A stretch of DNA of 64,000 nucleotides from Schistocerca nitens (GCF_023898315.1 NC_064619.1:482463376-482527375), one strand, 5' to 3'; positions 23,190-34,890 are shown, numbered from the stretch's first letter. Program-made: numbers and translations. Notes: a model not told the origin generated them from the letters alone.

Positions 23190-23910
23190 ACCCAGGAGAA
23201 ACAGTACAGGGAGCCGCGCTCTGCCACCTGTACTAACCGCACCCACCTCCTCCCGCCTTCCCCCTCAGCTCCCACAGCCCCTTGCTGACGCCAACCCGCA
23301 TATGAAAATGCTGTTGTAGAAATCGTGGAAGGTCAGAGATTATCTAAATCGAGCGGCATCGCAATAATCTGCGAGGAAGTAGAGCGGCACCTTAGAACAA
23401 GAACAAGAGTGCCGTGCTGTGAGGAAGTACGTAGTGCTTTAGAGAGCGCCGCTGTTAGGGGCGTCCGCTTGGAGTCTGGCGTACAGCCGAGCGGGCAGCG
23501 GGAAGACAGGCGCGGCGCGAGGCTCGGAGCGCAGTGGACTGCGGGTATCGCCTTACCATTAACACTCCTAAACGGCGCGGCGCCGGCAGCCACAAAGGAG
23601 TGCATCATAAATCGCCCCCGCCGAAGCGGCGGCCACAAAAAGACGACAAATGGAGGCACGAGGGCCAGGGGGGCACAGGGCCCACTCCGACTGCGGCAGT
23701 CTCGAGGCGAGGGGAGGCCGTTTTTCTCGAGGCCGCCTGTCTTCCCGCACCGACAGTGGCGCAGTGGAAATAGAGCGGCTAATCGACGCCAGATATACAC
23801 CGCGTCTATCGGCCGCCAATAGCCGTTCACGCGCCGGCCCTTAACGGTTTATAGGCGGGCACCGTAAGGAGCCAACGCGAGCATCGGGGCTGGTGCGTTA
23901 AGTAACTAAC
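23190..23910. promoter_or_regulatory. CpG-rich island, possible promoter or enhancer
   Basis: Sharply GC- and CG-rich compared with both flanks. ORFs of 165 codons lie open on both strands over the same bases (23325-23822 plus, 23333-23830 minus), as expected from few AT-rich stops, and neither resembles a known protein. At the left edge the plus strand has tactaac, then a C/T-rich tract ending ccctcag at about 23262, a textbook branch-point and acceptor layout. The island contains a GC palindrome-like block, gccgaagcggcggcc, near 23618. A promoter, first exon or developmental enhancer would fit; this is inference from composition only. Confidence 0.4.
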
Positions 23911-24363
23911 GGTCTGCAGCGATACCCACAAGGACGTCTTTTATCCACGCTGAATCCCTACAGCCAGTAGAAATAAAAAAAAGAAAAACATAAATTGACG
24001 AAAAGAAACTAGTCTTCCAAATACACTATCTGAGACGAAGCACCCGGACACCTATTAGCCCACATGAATATAGGGTGCGTTCACACTTCGCGTTTATGAC
24101 AGCTTTAACTCTGCTGGGGACAATTTCAATAATGTGTCTCAATGTATATGGAGGAAGGCAGCCGGTTTTTTTCACAGCCGAAAACAGAGAAGTCAGTGAT
24201 GTGTGATGCTGGAGTCGGGAGCGAAGTCGATGTTCTAGCTGATCCCAAAGGTGTTCCGCTGTGTTCAGGTTGGGACTCTAGGAAAGACAGTCCATTTCAG
24301 GAATATTAGTATCCACAAATCATTCCCTCACAGATGCTGCTTTGTGAAAGAGCGCATTGTCAC

Positions 24364-25731
24364 AGACTACTGGCCATTAAAATTGCTACACCACGAAGAT
24401 GACCTGCTACAGACGCGAAATTTAAGAGACAGAGCATTCACACAAGGCTGGCGCCGGTGGCGACACCTAAAACGTGCTGACACGAGGAAAGTTTCTAACC
24501 GATTTCCCACACACAATCAGCAGTTGACCGGCGTTGCCTTGTGAAACGTTGTTGTGATGCCTCGTGTAAGGAGGAGAAATCCGTACCATCACGTTCCCGA
24601 CTTTGATAAAGGTCGGATTGAAGCCTATCGCGAATGCGGTTTATCGTATCGCGACATTGCTGCTCGCGTTGGTCGAGATCCAATGACTGTTAGCAGAATA
24701 TGGAATCGGTGGGTTCAGGAGGGTAATACGGAACGCCGTGCTGGATCCCAACGGCCTCGTATCACTAGCAGTCGAGATGACAGGCATCTTATCCGCATGG
24801 CTGCAACGGTTCGTGCAGCCACGTCTCGAGCCCTGAGTCAACAGATGGGGACGTTTGAAACACAACAACCATCTGCACGAACCGTTCGACGACGTTTGCA
24901 GCAGCATGGACTGTCAGCTCTGAGACCATGGCTGCGGTTACCCTTGACGCTGCATCAGAGACAGGAGCGCCGGCGATGGTGTACTCAACGACGAACCTAG
25001 GTGCACCAATGGCAAAACGTCATTTTTTCGGATGAATCCAGGTTCTGTTTACAGCATCATGATGGGCATATCCGTGTTTGGCGACATCGCACGTTGCAAG
25101 TGTGTATTCGTCATCGCCATATTGGCATGTCACCCGGCGTGATGGTATGGGTTGTCATTGGTTACATGTCTCGGTCACCTCTTGTTTGCATTGACGGCAC
25201 TTTGAACAGTGGATGTTACACTACAGATGTCTTACGACCTGTGGCTCTACTTCATTCGATCCCTGCGAAACACCAAATTTCAGCAGGATAACGCACGACC
25301 GCATGTTGCAGGTCCTGTACGGGCCTTTCTAGATACAGAAAATGTTGACTGCTTCCCTGGCCAGCACATTCTCCTTATCCGTCACCAACTGGAAACGCCC
25401 AGTTTATGGTGGCCGAGCAACTGGCTCGTCACATTACGCCAGTCACTACTCTTGATCAACTGTGGTATTGTGTTGAAGCTGCATGGACAGCTGTACCTGT
25501 ACACGCCATTCAAGCTCTGTTTGACTCAATGACCAGGCGTATCAAGGCCGTTGTTACGGACAGACGTGGTTCTTCTGGGAACTGATTTCTCAGGATTTAT
25601 GCGCCCAAATTGCGTGAAAATGTAATCACATGTCAGTTCTAGTATAATATATTTGTGCAATGAATACGCGTTTATCATCTGCATTTCTTCTTGGTGTACC
25701 AATTTAACGGCCAGTAGTGTAGAATCAATCA
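24364..25731 (+). mobile_element. Tc1-like transposon family A, copy 2
   Basis: Left terminus ACTACTGGCCATTAAAATTG (first bases decayed), right terminus 'ccagtagtgta' at 25731. Same family as 9202-10589 and 38257-39667. It sits inside the family E relic, so it is the younger of the two. Confidence 0.9.
24557..25585 (+). pseudogene. Tc1 family A transposase, one nonsense codon plus frameshift
   Basis: Starts MPRVRRRNPYHHVPDFDKGR; residues 10-60 form the first helix-turn-helix (DIAARVGRDPMTVSRIWNRW) and a second DNA-binding half follows (ARTVRRRLQQHGLSALRPW). TAG at 24998-25000 lies in frame between CTQRRT and VHQWQNVIFSDESRFC, where a Trp is expected; downstream sequence stays in frame to the second catalytic region. 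Another shift near 25255-25290 separates it from FQQDNARPHVAGPVRAFL. The catalytic Asp of FSDES and Asp of QQDNARPH are intact. The gene would bind the TIRs and cut/paste the element; this copy cannot make a full protein. Confidence 0.88.
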
Positions 25732-26035
25732 TTGTCTCCGAACTGTCCCTTTACTGTACGCAGTAAAAATGCTGCAAAATATGTTCACATTTCTTCACAT
25801 TCACCGTTTTCGAATGCGCAATAAGGAGACCACACAGTAATCACGGAAAACACTCCCGTACTGTAACACCACCTCCTGCGTACTCCACTCTTGGCACTAC
25901 ACGTGTTGCAAGGCAATGTTCTCCATGGATTCGCCAAACCCAAACACGTTCATCGGACTGCTATAGCGTACAGCGCCATTCGTCGTTGCGAAACACTCGT
26001 TTGCAGTCATCCAGCGTCACTCCACCTCAAGCATC

Positions 26036-26224
26036 AAATGTCTCTGAGCGCTATGGGACTTAACATCAGAGGTCATCAGTCCTCTAGAAGTTAGAACTAC
26101 TTAAACCTAACTAAACTAAGGACATCACACACATCCATGCCCGAGGCAGGTTTCGAACCTGCGACCGTAGCAGTCGCGCGGTTCCGGACTGAGCGCCTAG
26201 AACCGCTCAGCCACCGCAGTAGGC
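26036..26224 (-). repeat. SINE, Ser/Leu-like head, inside Tc1 family E relic
   Basis: Minus-strand copy flanked by an 11-bp duplication, cctcaagcatc, at 26025-26035 and 26225-26235. The 3' terminus is short ('aaatgtctctgagc'). Confidence 0.9.
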
Positions 26225-26538
26225 CCTCAAGCATCGCTTAGCGCTGTGCTCAGAAGTGTGTAACTTACGGCGTGCAGCTCAATCATTGTACCCCATTATT
26301 TTTAAATCTCTAAGCACGATTTTACTAGCTGTATTGGTACCACTTTGGAACTCCGCCAGTACATGAGGTCTGCCTTCTCTTGTTTAAACTGTGGCTGCTC
26401 CTTCGCTCTCCCACTTCACACTCACATCACCGTTGACTAGGGTAGCTGTGACGTCTAACGACTAGCCAAAGTTCGAATTAAGTCACCTTTCCTGACCGAC
26501 CTACTCTGTTGTTACTTCGTACTTTAATATTATACATA

Positions 26539-26898
26539 AAATGTATTCGCAGTTGCGAATGTGAACAACAATGAGCTGTATGATGAAATCACGACACTAA
26601 ATGTTTGTGTCGGATCGCGACGGGAACCCGGATTTCCTGCTTATCGCTGGCGTTCCCTTACCACTAATCTATTCGAGAATGCTCCACCACCAGACCCCAA
26701 CTCACATGTCTAGACACATGTTTCACGTTATATGAAAATTTGGGTCTGACCGTGGTGCGTGCTAGGACAGCCTAATGAAAAGGCGACCGCATGGTGCAAG
26801 CTGGAAATCCGGGTTCTTGTCTCGGTCCAACACAAATTTTCAGTTTCGTTATTCCACGAGACAGACGGTTGTCCACATTTGCAACTGCGAATACATTT
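26539..26898. repeat. foldback element of two opposed tRNA-like units
   Basis: The end 'atgtattcgcagttgcgaatgtg' at 26541 pairs with 'cacatttgcaactgcgaatacat' ending at 26896. The arms continue inward for about 170 bp each with mismatches. Each arm contains a tRNA-like B-box region: complement 'cgggaacccggatttcc' near 26618 on the minus side, and 'ggaaatccgggttcttg' near 26804 on the plus side. The whole unit is a near-palindrome of two head-to-head SINE-like copies. Confidence 0.7.
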
Positions 26899-26993
26899 CG
26901 CATGTTTAATAATGGGTATAGTGTACCTGCGTGACCGAAGGAACATTGCGCTGTAACTCTGAGCGACACAGGCACTGCAGTGTCGTATCTTTT

Positions 26994-28246
26994 TACACTG
27001 AAGAGCCAAAGAAACACCTGCCTAACATCGCGCAGGGCCCCTGCGAGCACGCAGAAGTGCCCTAACACGACGAAGTGCCCTAACACGACGTGGCATGGAC
27101 TCGACTAACGTCTGAAGTAGTGCTGGAGGGAATTGAAACCATGAATCCCGCACGGCTGTCCATAAATCCGTAAGCGAACGAGGAGGTGGACATCTCTTCT
27201 GAACAGCACGTTGCGAGCCATCCCAGATATCCTCAATAATATTCATGCCTGGGGGGTTTGGTGGCCAGCGGAAGTGTTTAAACTCAGAGGTGTGTTCCTG
27301 GAGCCACTCTGTAGCAATTCTATACCTGTGGGGTGTCGTATTGTCCTGCTGGAATTGTGCAAGTTCGTCAGAATGCAAAATGGACATGAATCGATGCAGC
27401 TGATCAGACAGGATGCTTACGTACGCGTCACCTGTCAGAGTCGTATCTAGACGTATCAGGGGTCCTACATCACTCCACACGCCCCACACCATTACAGAGG
27501 CTCCACCAGCTTGAACTCTCCCCTGATGACATGTAGGGTCCATGGATTCAGATGTTGTCTCCATACGCGTACACGTCCGTCTGCTCGACACAATTTGAAA
27601 CGAGACTAATCCGACCAGGCAACATGTTTCCAGTCATCAACAGTCCCTGTCGGTTTTGACGGGCCCAGGAGAGGCGTAAAGCTTTGTGTCGTGCAGTCCT
27701 CAAGGGTACACGAGTGGGCCTTCGGTTCCGAAAGCCCATTTCGATGAAGTTTCGTCGTATGGTTCGCACGCTGACACTTGTTGATGGCCCAGCATTGAAA
27801 TCTGCAGCAACTTGCGGAAGGATTGCATTTATGTCACGTTGAACGATTCTCTTCAGTCGTCATTGGTCTTGGTCTTTGTAGGATCTTTTCCCGGCCGCGG
27901 CGATGTCGGAGATTTGTTTTACCGGACACCTGGTATTCACGGTACACGCGTGAAATGGTGATACGGGAAAATCGCCGCTTCATCGCTACTTGGAAGATGC
28001 TCTGTACCATCGCTCGAGCGCCTACTGTAACACCACGTTCAAACTCACTTAAATCTTGGTTACCTGCCATTGTAGCAGCAGTAACCGATCTAACTACTGC
28101 GCCAGACACTTCTATTCTGCCAGTTTACATATCTCTATATTTGAACATTTGTGCCTATATCAGTTTCTTTGAAGCTTCAGCGTGCCATCTGGTGGTCAGT
28201 TCCGCATTTAACAGGCCTGTGCGTATGATTTTGATCAGATAGTGTA
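26994..28246 (-). mobile_element. Tc1-like transposon family D, transposase pseudogene
   Basis: Left end TACACTGAAGAGCCAAAGAA; right end 'agtgta' at 28246 (more decayed). The minus strand encodes a Tc1 transposase from about 28070 (MAGNQDLSEFERGVTVGARAM) with a helix-turn-helix region ('ITISRVYREYQVSG'). The first catalytic block reads WSD-stop-SRFKLCRADGRVRVW, a Glu codon changed to TAG. The rest is open at 27022-27591 with GGASVMVWGVWSDVGPLIRLD, FQQDNTTPH (second Asp) and MNIIEDIWD (Glu). I count 36 residues between second Asp and Glu. Stop and frameshifts make it non-coding. Confidence 0.85.
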
Positions 28247-28439
28247 TGTGACACTTGATGTTAGTAAAATTCTACTTTTCGTCGTAAATTAAGAATGCAC
28301 GCAAAATTTATACCGTAGCATTGTTATTAGTGGCCTTGGGTTTGAAACATTAAGCACTGAAATTATTTGCGCAATACACTAAATTGGTGACAAAGATTGC
28401 GATATTTTTTTACATTTAGACGTACATCTATACCCCACA

Positions 28440-28670
28440 GGCCGTCTTACAGAACGAAGGGGCGGGAAGATAGATCGGAATTTAACGTCCCGTTGACGAC
28501 GATGTCATTAGAGACGGAGCCCAAGCTCGGAATGGGGAAGAATGGGCATGGGGAGTACTGCCACATCATCTGCCTTAAGCAATTTAGGGAAAATACAGAA
28601 AAATCTTAAACATGGATAGTCGGAAAGGGCGTTGAACTACTGTCCTGCGAAATACGGCTCCAGTGCCTTA
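28440..28670 (-). repeat. tRNA-headed SINE-like repeat, decayed
   Basis: Shares 'ttaacgtcccgttgacgacgatgtcatt', 'gacggagcccaagctcgg' and 'atgggcatgg' type blocks with a common locust repeat, and its far end corresponds to the 'gcgcagtggttag' head of the copy at 43578-43785. A LINE is inserted right at its head end. Confidence 0.55.
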
Positions 28671-28679
28671 ATGCTGAAT

Positions 28680-30249
28680 GTTGTTGTTGTTGTTGTTGTG
28701 GTCTTCAGTCCTGAGACTGGTTTGATGCAGCTCTCCATGCTACTCTATCCTGTGCAAGCGTCTTCATCTCCCAGTACCTACTGCAGCCTACATCCTTCTG
28801 AATCTGCTTAATGTATTCATCACTTAGTCTCCCTCTACGATTTTTACCCTACACGTTGCCCTCCAGATTGGTGATCCCTTGATGCCTCAGAATATGTCCT
28901 ACAAACCGGTCCCTTCTTCTGGTCAAGTTGTGCCACAAACTCCTCTTCTCCCCAATTCTATTCAACACCTCCTCATTAGTTATGTGATCTACCCATATAA
29001 TCTTCAGCATTCTTCTGTAGCACCACATTTCGAAAGCTTCTATTCTCTTCTTGTCTAAACTATTTATCGTCCATGTTTCACTTCCATACATGGCTACACT
29101 CCATACAAATACTTTCAGAAACGACTTCCTGACACTTAGATCTATACTCGATGTTAACAAATTTCTCTTCTTCAGAAACGCTTTCCTTGCCATTGCAAGT
29201 CTACATTTTATATCCTCTCTACTTCGACCATCATCAGTTATTTTACTCCATAAATAGCAAAACTCCTTTACTACTTTAAGTGTCTCATTTCCTAATCCAA
29301 TTCCCTCAGCATCACCCGACTTAATTCGACTACATTCCATTATCCTCGTTTTGCTTTTGTTGATGTTCATCTTATATCCTCCTTTCAAGACGCTATCCAT
29401 TCCGTTCAACTGCTCCTCCAAGTCCTTTGCTGTCTCCGACAGAACCACAATGTCATCGGCGAACCTCAAGGTTTTTATTTCTTCTCCATGGATTTTAATA
29501 CCTACTCCGAATTTTTCTTTTGTTTCCTTCACTGCTTGCTCAATATACAGATTTAATAACATCGGGGAGAGGCTACAACCCTGTCTCACTCCCTTCCCAA
29601 CCACTGCTTCCCATTCATGTCCCTCGACTCTTATAACTGCCATCTGGTTTCTGTATAAATTGTAAATAGCCTTTCGCTCTCTGTATTTTACCCCTGCCAC
29701 CTTCAGAATTTGAAAGAGAGTATTCCAATCAACATTGTCAGAAGATTTCTCTAAGTCTACAAATGCTAGAAACGTAGGTTTGCCTTTCCTTAATCTTTCT
29801 TCTAAGATGAGTCGTAGGGTCAGTATTGCCTCACATGTTCCAACATTTCTACGGAATCCATACTGATCTTCCCCGAGGTCGGCTTCTATCAGTTTTTCCA
29901 TTCGTCTGCAAAGATTTCGCGTTAGATTTTTGCAGCTGTGACTTATTAAACTGATAGTTCGCTAATTTTCGCATCTATCAACATCTGCTTTCTTTGGGAT
30001 TGGAATTATTATATTCTTCTTGAAGTCTGAGGGAATTTCGCCTGTCTCATACATTTTGCTCACCAGATGGTAGAGTTTTGTCAGGACTGGCTCTCCCAAG
30101 GCTGTCAGTAGTTCTAATGGAATGTTGTCTACTCCCGGGGCCTTGTTTCGACTTAGGTATTTCAGTGCTCTGTCAAACTCTTCACGCAGTATCATATCTC
30201 CCATTTCATCTTCATCTACCTCCTCTTCCATTTCCATAATATTGCCCTC
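28680..30249 (-). mobile_element. 5'-truncated RTE-like LINE with target-site duplication
   Basis: Minus-strand non-LTR retrotransposon ending in a short (CAA)n tail at 28680-28700, flanked by ATGCTGAAT at 28671-28679 and 30250-30258. The 5' end is cut within the reverse-transcriptase ORF, upstream of which the endonuclease domain is missing, the usual outcome of incomplete target-primed reverse transcription. Confidence 0.88.
28705..30249 (-). pseudogene. LINE reverse transcriptase, two in-frame stops
   Basis: One continuous frame covers about 510 codons, interrupted by only two TAG codons: one after KKADVDRCEN (near 29960) and one after HQGITNLEGNV (28849-28851). Motifs in order: NKAPGVDNIPLELL and NIIIPIPKK (fingers), QYGFRRNVGTCEAI, AFVDLEKSSDNVDW (motif A, normally 'LEKAFD'; Ala-Phe replaced by Ser-Ser), RQGCSLSPMLLNLYIE (motif B), LRFADDIVVLSE (motif C, FADD catalytic pair present), then MYGSETWTINSLDKKRIEAFEMWCYRRML, the C-terminal region typical of RTE-like LINEs. 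Downstream of the second stop the frame continues through RRGRLSDEYIKQIQKDVGC to TGA at 28705-28707. A degraded but fairly young copy. Confidence 0.88.
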
Positions 30250-30259
30250 ATGCTGAATC

Positions 30260-33200
30260 ATAATCTACGACGAAGGTTACACCTGTACCATCACGTGCCC
30301 CCTTTCCTGTTCCATTCGCGAATAGTGCGTGGAAGAATAACGGTAGACGGTAAGTCACTGTGTGTCCTCGAATTCCTCGACTTTCTTGTCATAAGTCATT
30401 TCGTGGGAGGTATTTGAGGGGTTGGCTGGCTTGGGGGGGTGGGGGGGGTGGGGGGGGGGGGAATGCGCCGGCATTTAATATGTGTCGCGACAAGTTTTTA
30501 AACGTACGTTCTGGGAATTTTGATAGTGAAAATGGAGAGAAATCGGTTAGCGAGGCACATTTGAGGATGAATAAGTTTGAGGTTCTTTTAATGATTGTAA
30601 TTTCTTATACTGCATGTTACGCTGGATGGTTCTCTGGTATGTGCAGCTTAGTTGTTTCTGGGAACACGCAAACGAGATGTGCTACGGGGTTCTACAGGAT
30701 GCACCGGAATTCTAGGCAAGCTCTAAAAAAATGAAAATGAGTTTTTTTAATTTTAATTGGAACCATGATTGTGGCGAACCTAATTTATTTGGGCTGAGAA
30801 AAAAGTGTGAGAAATTTAGTATAAAACGGTGGGTACATTCCGAGTATGTACGTGGATTTTGTTTTAATAAACACAATGTTGTACATAATTTGCCTTCACT
30901 GCATAATACGTCATTTTAAATCATCGATGTGTATTTAGGGTCGTTTTTAATGAAGTCAACACAGTATAGGTTTGACTTTGGTAAAGAAAAGGACGAGCTA
31001 GCTGCTAGCGACTTGAATTTCCGTAGATATATATTCGAAATGACAACGAACAAATTGTTTCACCGTTCAGCTATAACGTGTCATTCCATTTCGAGTAATT
31101 TTTCACACTTTTCTATGTCTTTGATTGACGATCGAGTTAAATCCCAAAGACGCTTGGCGCATAGTTCAAACATCGCTGCAGGCATTTTCGTTGCACTCGC
31201 TGGTCAGTAAAAATTATTAAACGCACAGTGACTATTTTACTATCCCTACTTCTGTGATAGATCTTGCCGCAAGTGTTGAATTTAAAAACACAGATTATTC
31301 AGATAAAAGGAGTAAAAAAATTAGAAAATGTATCTAGTGCCAGTTTCAGTCAGATGATATGGATATATTTTCATACTGAGTGTTAACACTCGGAAACAAA
31401 GCAGAATTGCCTCTACTGTCGTAATAGTCGTAATTTCATAATGGTGCCTGGCAAGCGCTATTACACAAACAAAATAGAGAAATAAATTAAAAAATCTTGA
31501 TACATTTCCACAAAGCCACACCTATAACTACAGTTTTAGTCTACAAATAACGAAAGCGTGATAAAGACTGAAATGCATTGAACGTTTATGCCAGAAGCCA
31601 GTTGTAGGCTGCAATTATGCATTTCTTTTTGAATAAAGCCATTTTGATCTTTAATGTGTATCTTCGTTCATAACGTTGTTTCGGCTGCTGCCGTCATTAT
31701 TTCAAAACTTAGAACCCGTAAAACAGTGTTCAGTGTCAGTTTTAGTAAATCTAGCGACGCGAAATTTGACGCAGCGCTGATGCTTAGGTTTTATTGATAC
31801 CGACACTGAAATTTGCTTTACAGAGTTTCTGATGATAGCGGTAGCCGAACGACGTTGTAAACAAAGAAACACATTAAGCGATCACAGTGGCTTTATTCAC
31901 AAAATTTTCATAATGATAAAACAGTCATTCAGGTCATTTACTTTCCTTTTTAACAAATTATGCTTTTCACCATTGCTTAATTTCATTTCGGATTTATTTG
32001 AAAGTTATCAAGTTTCGACGATTAGTACTACGGCATCCGTCTTCCTCATCTTAATGTTTATTTTGAGTCTCAGTCCGTAATTTATGAACGTCGGGCGTTT
32101 TAAGAAGAGAGGATTAAGAGCGCATGCACATTCTGTAATTTATCTGACCCTGTCACCTGTCGCAAAATTATATCATTGTACTATAAGTGAGTAAAGACTA
32201 TTCGAAGGAAATAGGTCACGGAAGTAAGTCTCTGCTGATACGTTAATCAATGTCAACAATACACTTGCTTAACTCGTGTGTTTCTGCATTCACTCAAGCA
32301 GAAAGTTACACTTATGACTTTACTTAAACGTTCCAGTTAAACAAGTTGTAAGGTCGGTCAGCATAGCCACTAATATTCGTAAGCTCACACTGTGTTAGCT
32401 CACTAAAAATTAATCGCCCTAACCTATACAGGATGAAACATGTAATTCTACGTAATTTTTTTTACTCATCGGCGATTCGCTTTATCGCCAGAATTAATTC
32501 GTTAAAAAAAGAAAGTGCATCTCTGAAGTCTGTGCGTCATATGCCCGACTCTTCCGGGCCTCAGCAACACTGGGGTTGAAACTCGTTCTCAGCTGAAGGA
32601 CAATGTCCAAACATTCTGAAGCACTAACAGCTTAATTTATTGGAATCTAGCGACTTAACGTGTGGACAAATTCCGACTACATCGTGAGAACTACCGATAT
32701 CAGCATCCTTACAGGGTATATAAATAATTTCTAGGCAAAAGTTATTGATATAGAAGATACATTAAGTCTCGAACAAGTATCTAAACTGACTTACAAACTT
32801 CATTCTATTAATGATAATATACTTTGATAGTAACAGTTAAAGAAAGAATACTTCATTTGTAACTACCTAATTTACGATGACAGTACTTCGCTTCCACTAT
32901 AAGAAAGTGCGACGCCCATACTAAATTGTGCTTATTTTTAGTCTTTTTCAGCCGGTCATTAAAATGACGCTATCATATTTGTTCGTGCGCTGGACTGAGA
33001 AATCTGATACGTGTAACTTCGAAAAGGTTACCAGTTATATTTCAGTGAGAGGAGAGAGCGCTCGTGGTCGTTACGAGGCAGGAGGAATATGAAATACGTT
33101 CCGACACCCTCTGCAGTCTCATATAATTATTTCAAACAGCTAATAATGAAAAATGATGGCGAGGCTGTGGAAAGAAACATCAATTAGCGCGTAATGTATG

Positions 33201-33850
33201 GCTGACGTAATGGCGCAAACGGCAGTAGCGGATGCAGCCCCCTCCGCAATACATCTTCTTCAAAAGAAAAAACTGGACGTTAACCAGTCGAATAAACAGA
33301 GACAAATTTACCAGTCTAGCGTTCACAGCGTAAATTAACACAACTAATTATGGTTCCTCTTTGTACGTCCTACTTCAGAAGAACAGAATTCGCCAAGGAG
33401 ACAAGCCGTGGCGAATACTGAATTACTGTTGCGGTCTGCTCTTTGATGTGGTTACATCTATTTTCACTGGCAGTTTATTTATTTCCTTTGCACTGTCTTG
33501 CGCACAACGCTTTGCGGTCCTCGCAGTGTGAATATATCGTGTTTGTCACACACCTGATCTTACAGTCTACACCGGTAACTTTTCTTCGCAATAATAAAAC
33601 AGTAGCGTTTATCGTAGATAGCTTAGATCAGAAGGGCACTGGAAGAAAGTCCAGATAACTTCAAAGCTTTCGCCTTCTTAGAGAAAGTCTTAAATAACTT
33701 AGGGAGGAATATGATGTTCGAAATCCAGAGAAAAGGTACATATGTCGCCGTACTGAGATTGATATCAAGAAAGACCTAACGGGAGTACCGAAAGTTGATC
33801 AAGAAAGTCGGCCTTTGGCAGGATTTATTCTTAAAGCCCTAGATTTTTTA
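30260..33850. other. no gene recognised; poly-G tract
   Basis: Contains a G-rich run near 30433-30461 (blocks of G separated by single T), several short ORFs without motifs, and at 33110-33350 a cluster of TAAT-core sites (see findings). I recognise no gene or named repeat in these 3.6 kb. Confidence 0.45.
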
Positions 33851-33859
33851 GTTCTCTGT

Positions 33860-34165
33860 CGCAGCAACATCATAATTGCTTCCTAGAAATAGAAAATCAA
33901 AATCACTTCCTAAAACAACGATCATGTGAAACCCAGTTTTCTCTGTTAGTCCACGATACCCAGGAAACAGCAGATACCGGCGCTCAGGTTGATGTCGTGC
34001 CCCTTGACTTCTGGAAGGCGTTCGATGCAGCTCAATGCTGCAGATTAATGAACAAGGTACTAGCGCACAGAATATGAGACCAGCTGGGTGGTTGGACTGA
34101 AACAGAACACGGCATGTCACCATCAAAGGACAGAAATCTTCAGACGTGAAAAACAGGTTTTTCAA
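33860..34165 (+). pseudogene. LINE reverse transcriptase fragment
   Basis: Plus-strand reading gives LKQRSCETQFSLLVHDTQET followed by DVVPLDFWKAFDAAQCCRLMNKVLAHRI, the 'SCETQL...D..LDFSKAFD.V.H..L..KL...GI' motif-A region of a non-LTR reverse transcriptase. Stops and shifts surround it. Confidence 0.65.
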
Positions 34166-34479
34166 AGTACTTGCATCAGCCGTCTAAGGATGATAGATCA
34201 CGGCATAGGGTAGATATTTCGTTAGAGAGAAAATGTTTCGATGACGCTTCCCAGAGACGCTACATTCTTTTTCATAGATTATCAACGGAAAAATTCTCCT
34301 ATCGGAGCGCAAATTATTGCGAATATGTTCTTGTTTATTTACAAAACACCGACTGAAAAGTGGAGCACCAGCTGCGTCGCTCTACATTCCTCAGCACCAT
34401 TAAAAAATTTCCAAAATGTTTTGGAAGGCGGACATATTCGCTGTCTTTTAAACAAGAAACTCACCTGAAACTCCAACAA

Positions 34480-34890
34480 GCTCCCCTAACTGTAGCTCAC
34501 TCACAACCACTAGCCCATTGCTCCAAGTTGTTCATACCCACTCACGCCCAGTTGCCCTTTAACACTCACTCATCCAGCTCAACTCATTGACATTCTCTCT
34601 TTGTGTCACTCTGTCATTATATCACGTGTCACAGCCACTGTCTCCTTCGTTCTGTCTTACATTTCTACTAACTGTCACTGTCTCCTTCTTGTTCTCTCTT
34701 ACTGCTAGTACCTCCTTCCCTCCTTCCTACTGCTGCTGTCTCTTCTCACCGTCCCTATTTCTCTCTTTCTCATTGTCGGTGTCACATACTCTATCTCTAT
34801 TTCTCGTTATCTCCCCCCCCCCCTCTCCCTCACTTCTCTTGACACTGTCTCCTTCAATCTTTTTCTTGTACTCTTCTGTCACTGTCAACT
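34480..34890. repeat. CT-rich degenerate tandem repeat
   Basis: Polypyrimidine tract built on a 'cactgtctccttc' style motif, including a C run near 34812. The same style continues on the far side of the Tc1 element at 36316-36440, so the element landed inside the tract. Confidence 0.75.

Larger units (their letters stand above)
24085..26470 (-). mobile_element. Tc1-like transposon family E relic, split by two insertions
   Basis: Two outer segments on the minus strand encode parts of one Tc1 transposase. At 24085-24363 there is the C-terminal third, with SPNLNTAEHLWDQLEHRL (third catalytic Glu in 'AEHLW') and IVPSRVKAVINAKCE; a stop replaces a codon just before SPN. At 25732-26035 there is the middle, with DDCKRVFRNDEWR, the first-Asp region 'SDERVWVWR' and EYAGGGVTVRE. 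At 26225-26420 there is part of the second helix-turn-helix, TASKIVLRDLKIMGYND. The gap in the middle is exactly filled by family A copy 2, and a SINE sits at 26036-26224. Outer termini could not be defined. Confidence 0.7.

Noticed and set aside
23325..23830. Overlapping 165-codon ORFs on both strands
   Set aside because: Stop-poor GC-rich sequence; neither translation has domain-like motifs, and mirrored ORFs of equal length are a compositional artefact.
26541..26896. CRISPR-like or regulatory RNA hairpin
   Set aside because: Two tRNA-like units in inverted order explain the structure; there are no regular spacers.
30433..30461. G-quadruplex regulatory element
   Set aside because: G runs exist, but no gene or promoter is nearby to give them a role; listed only as a tract.
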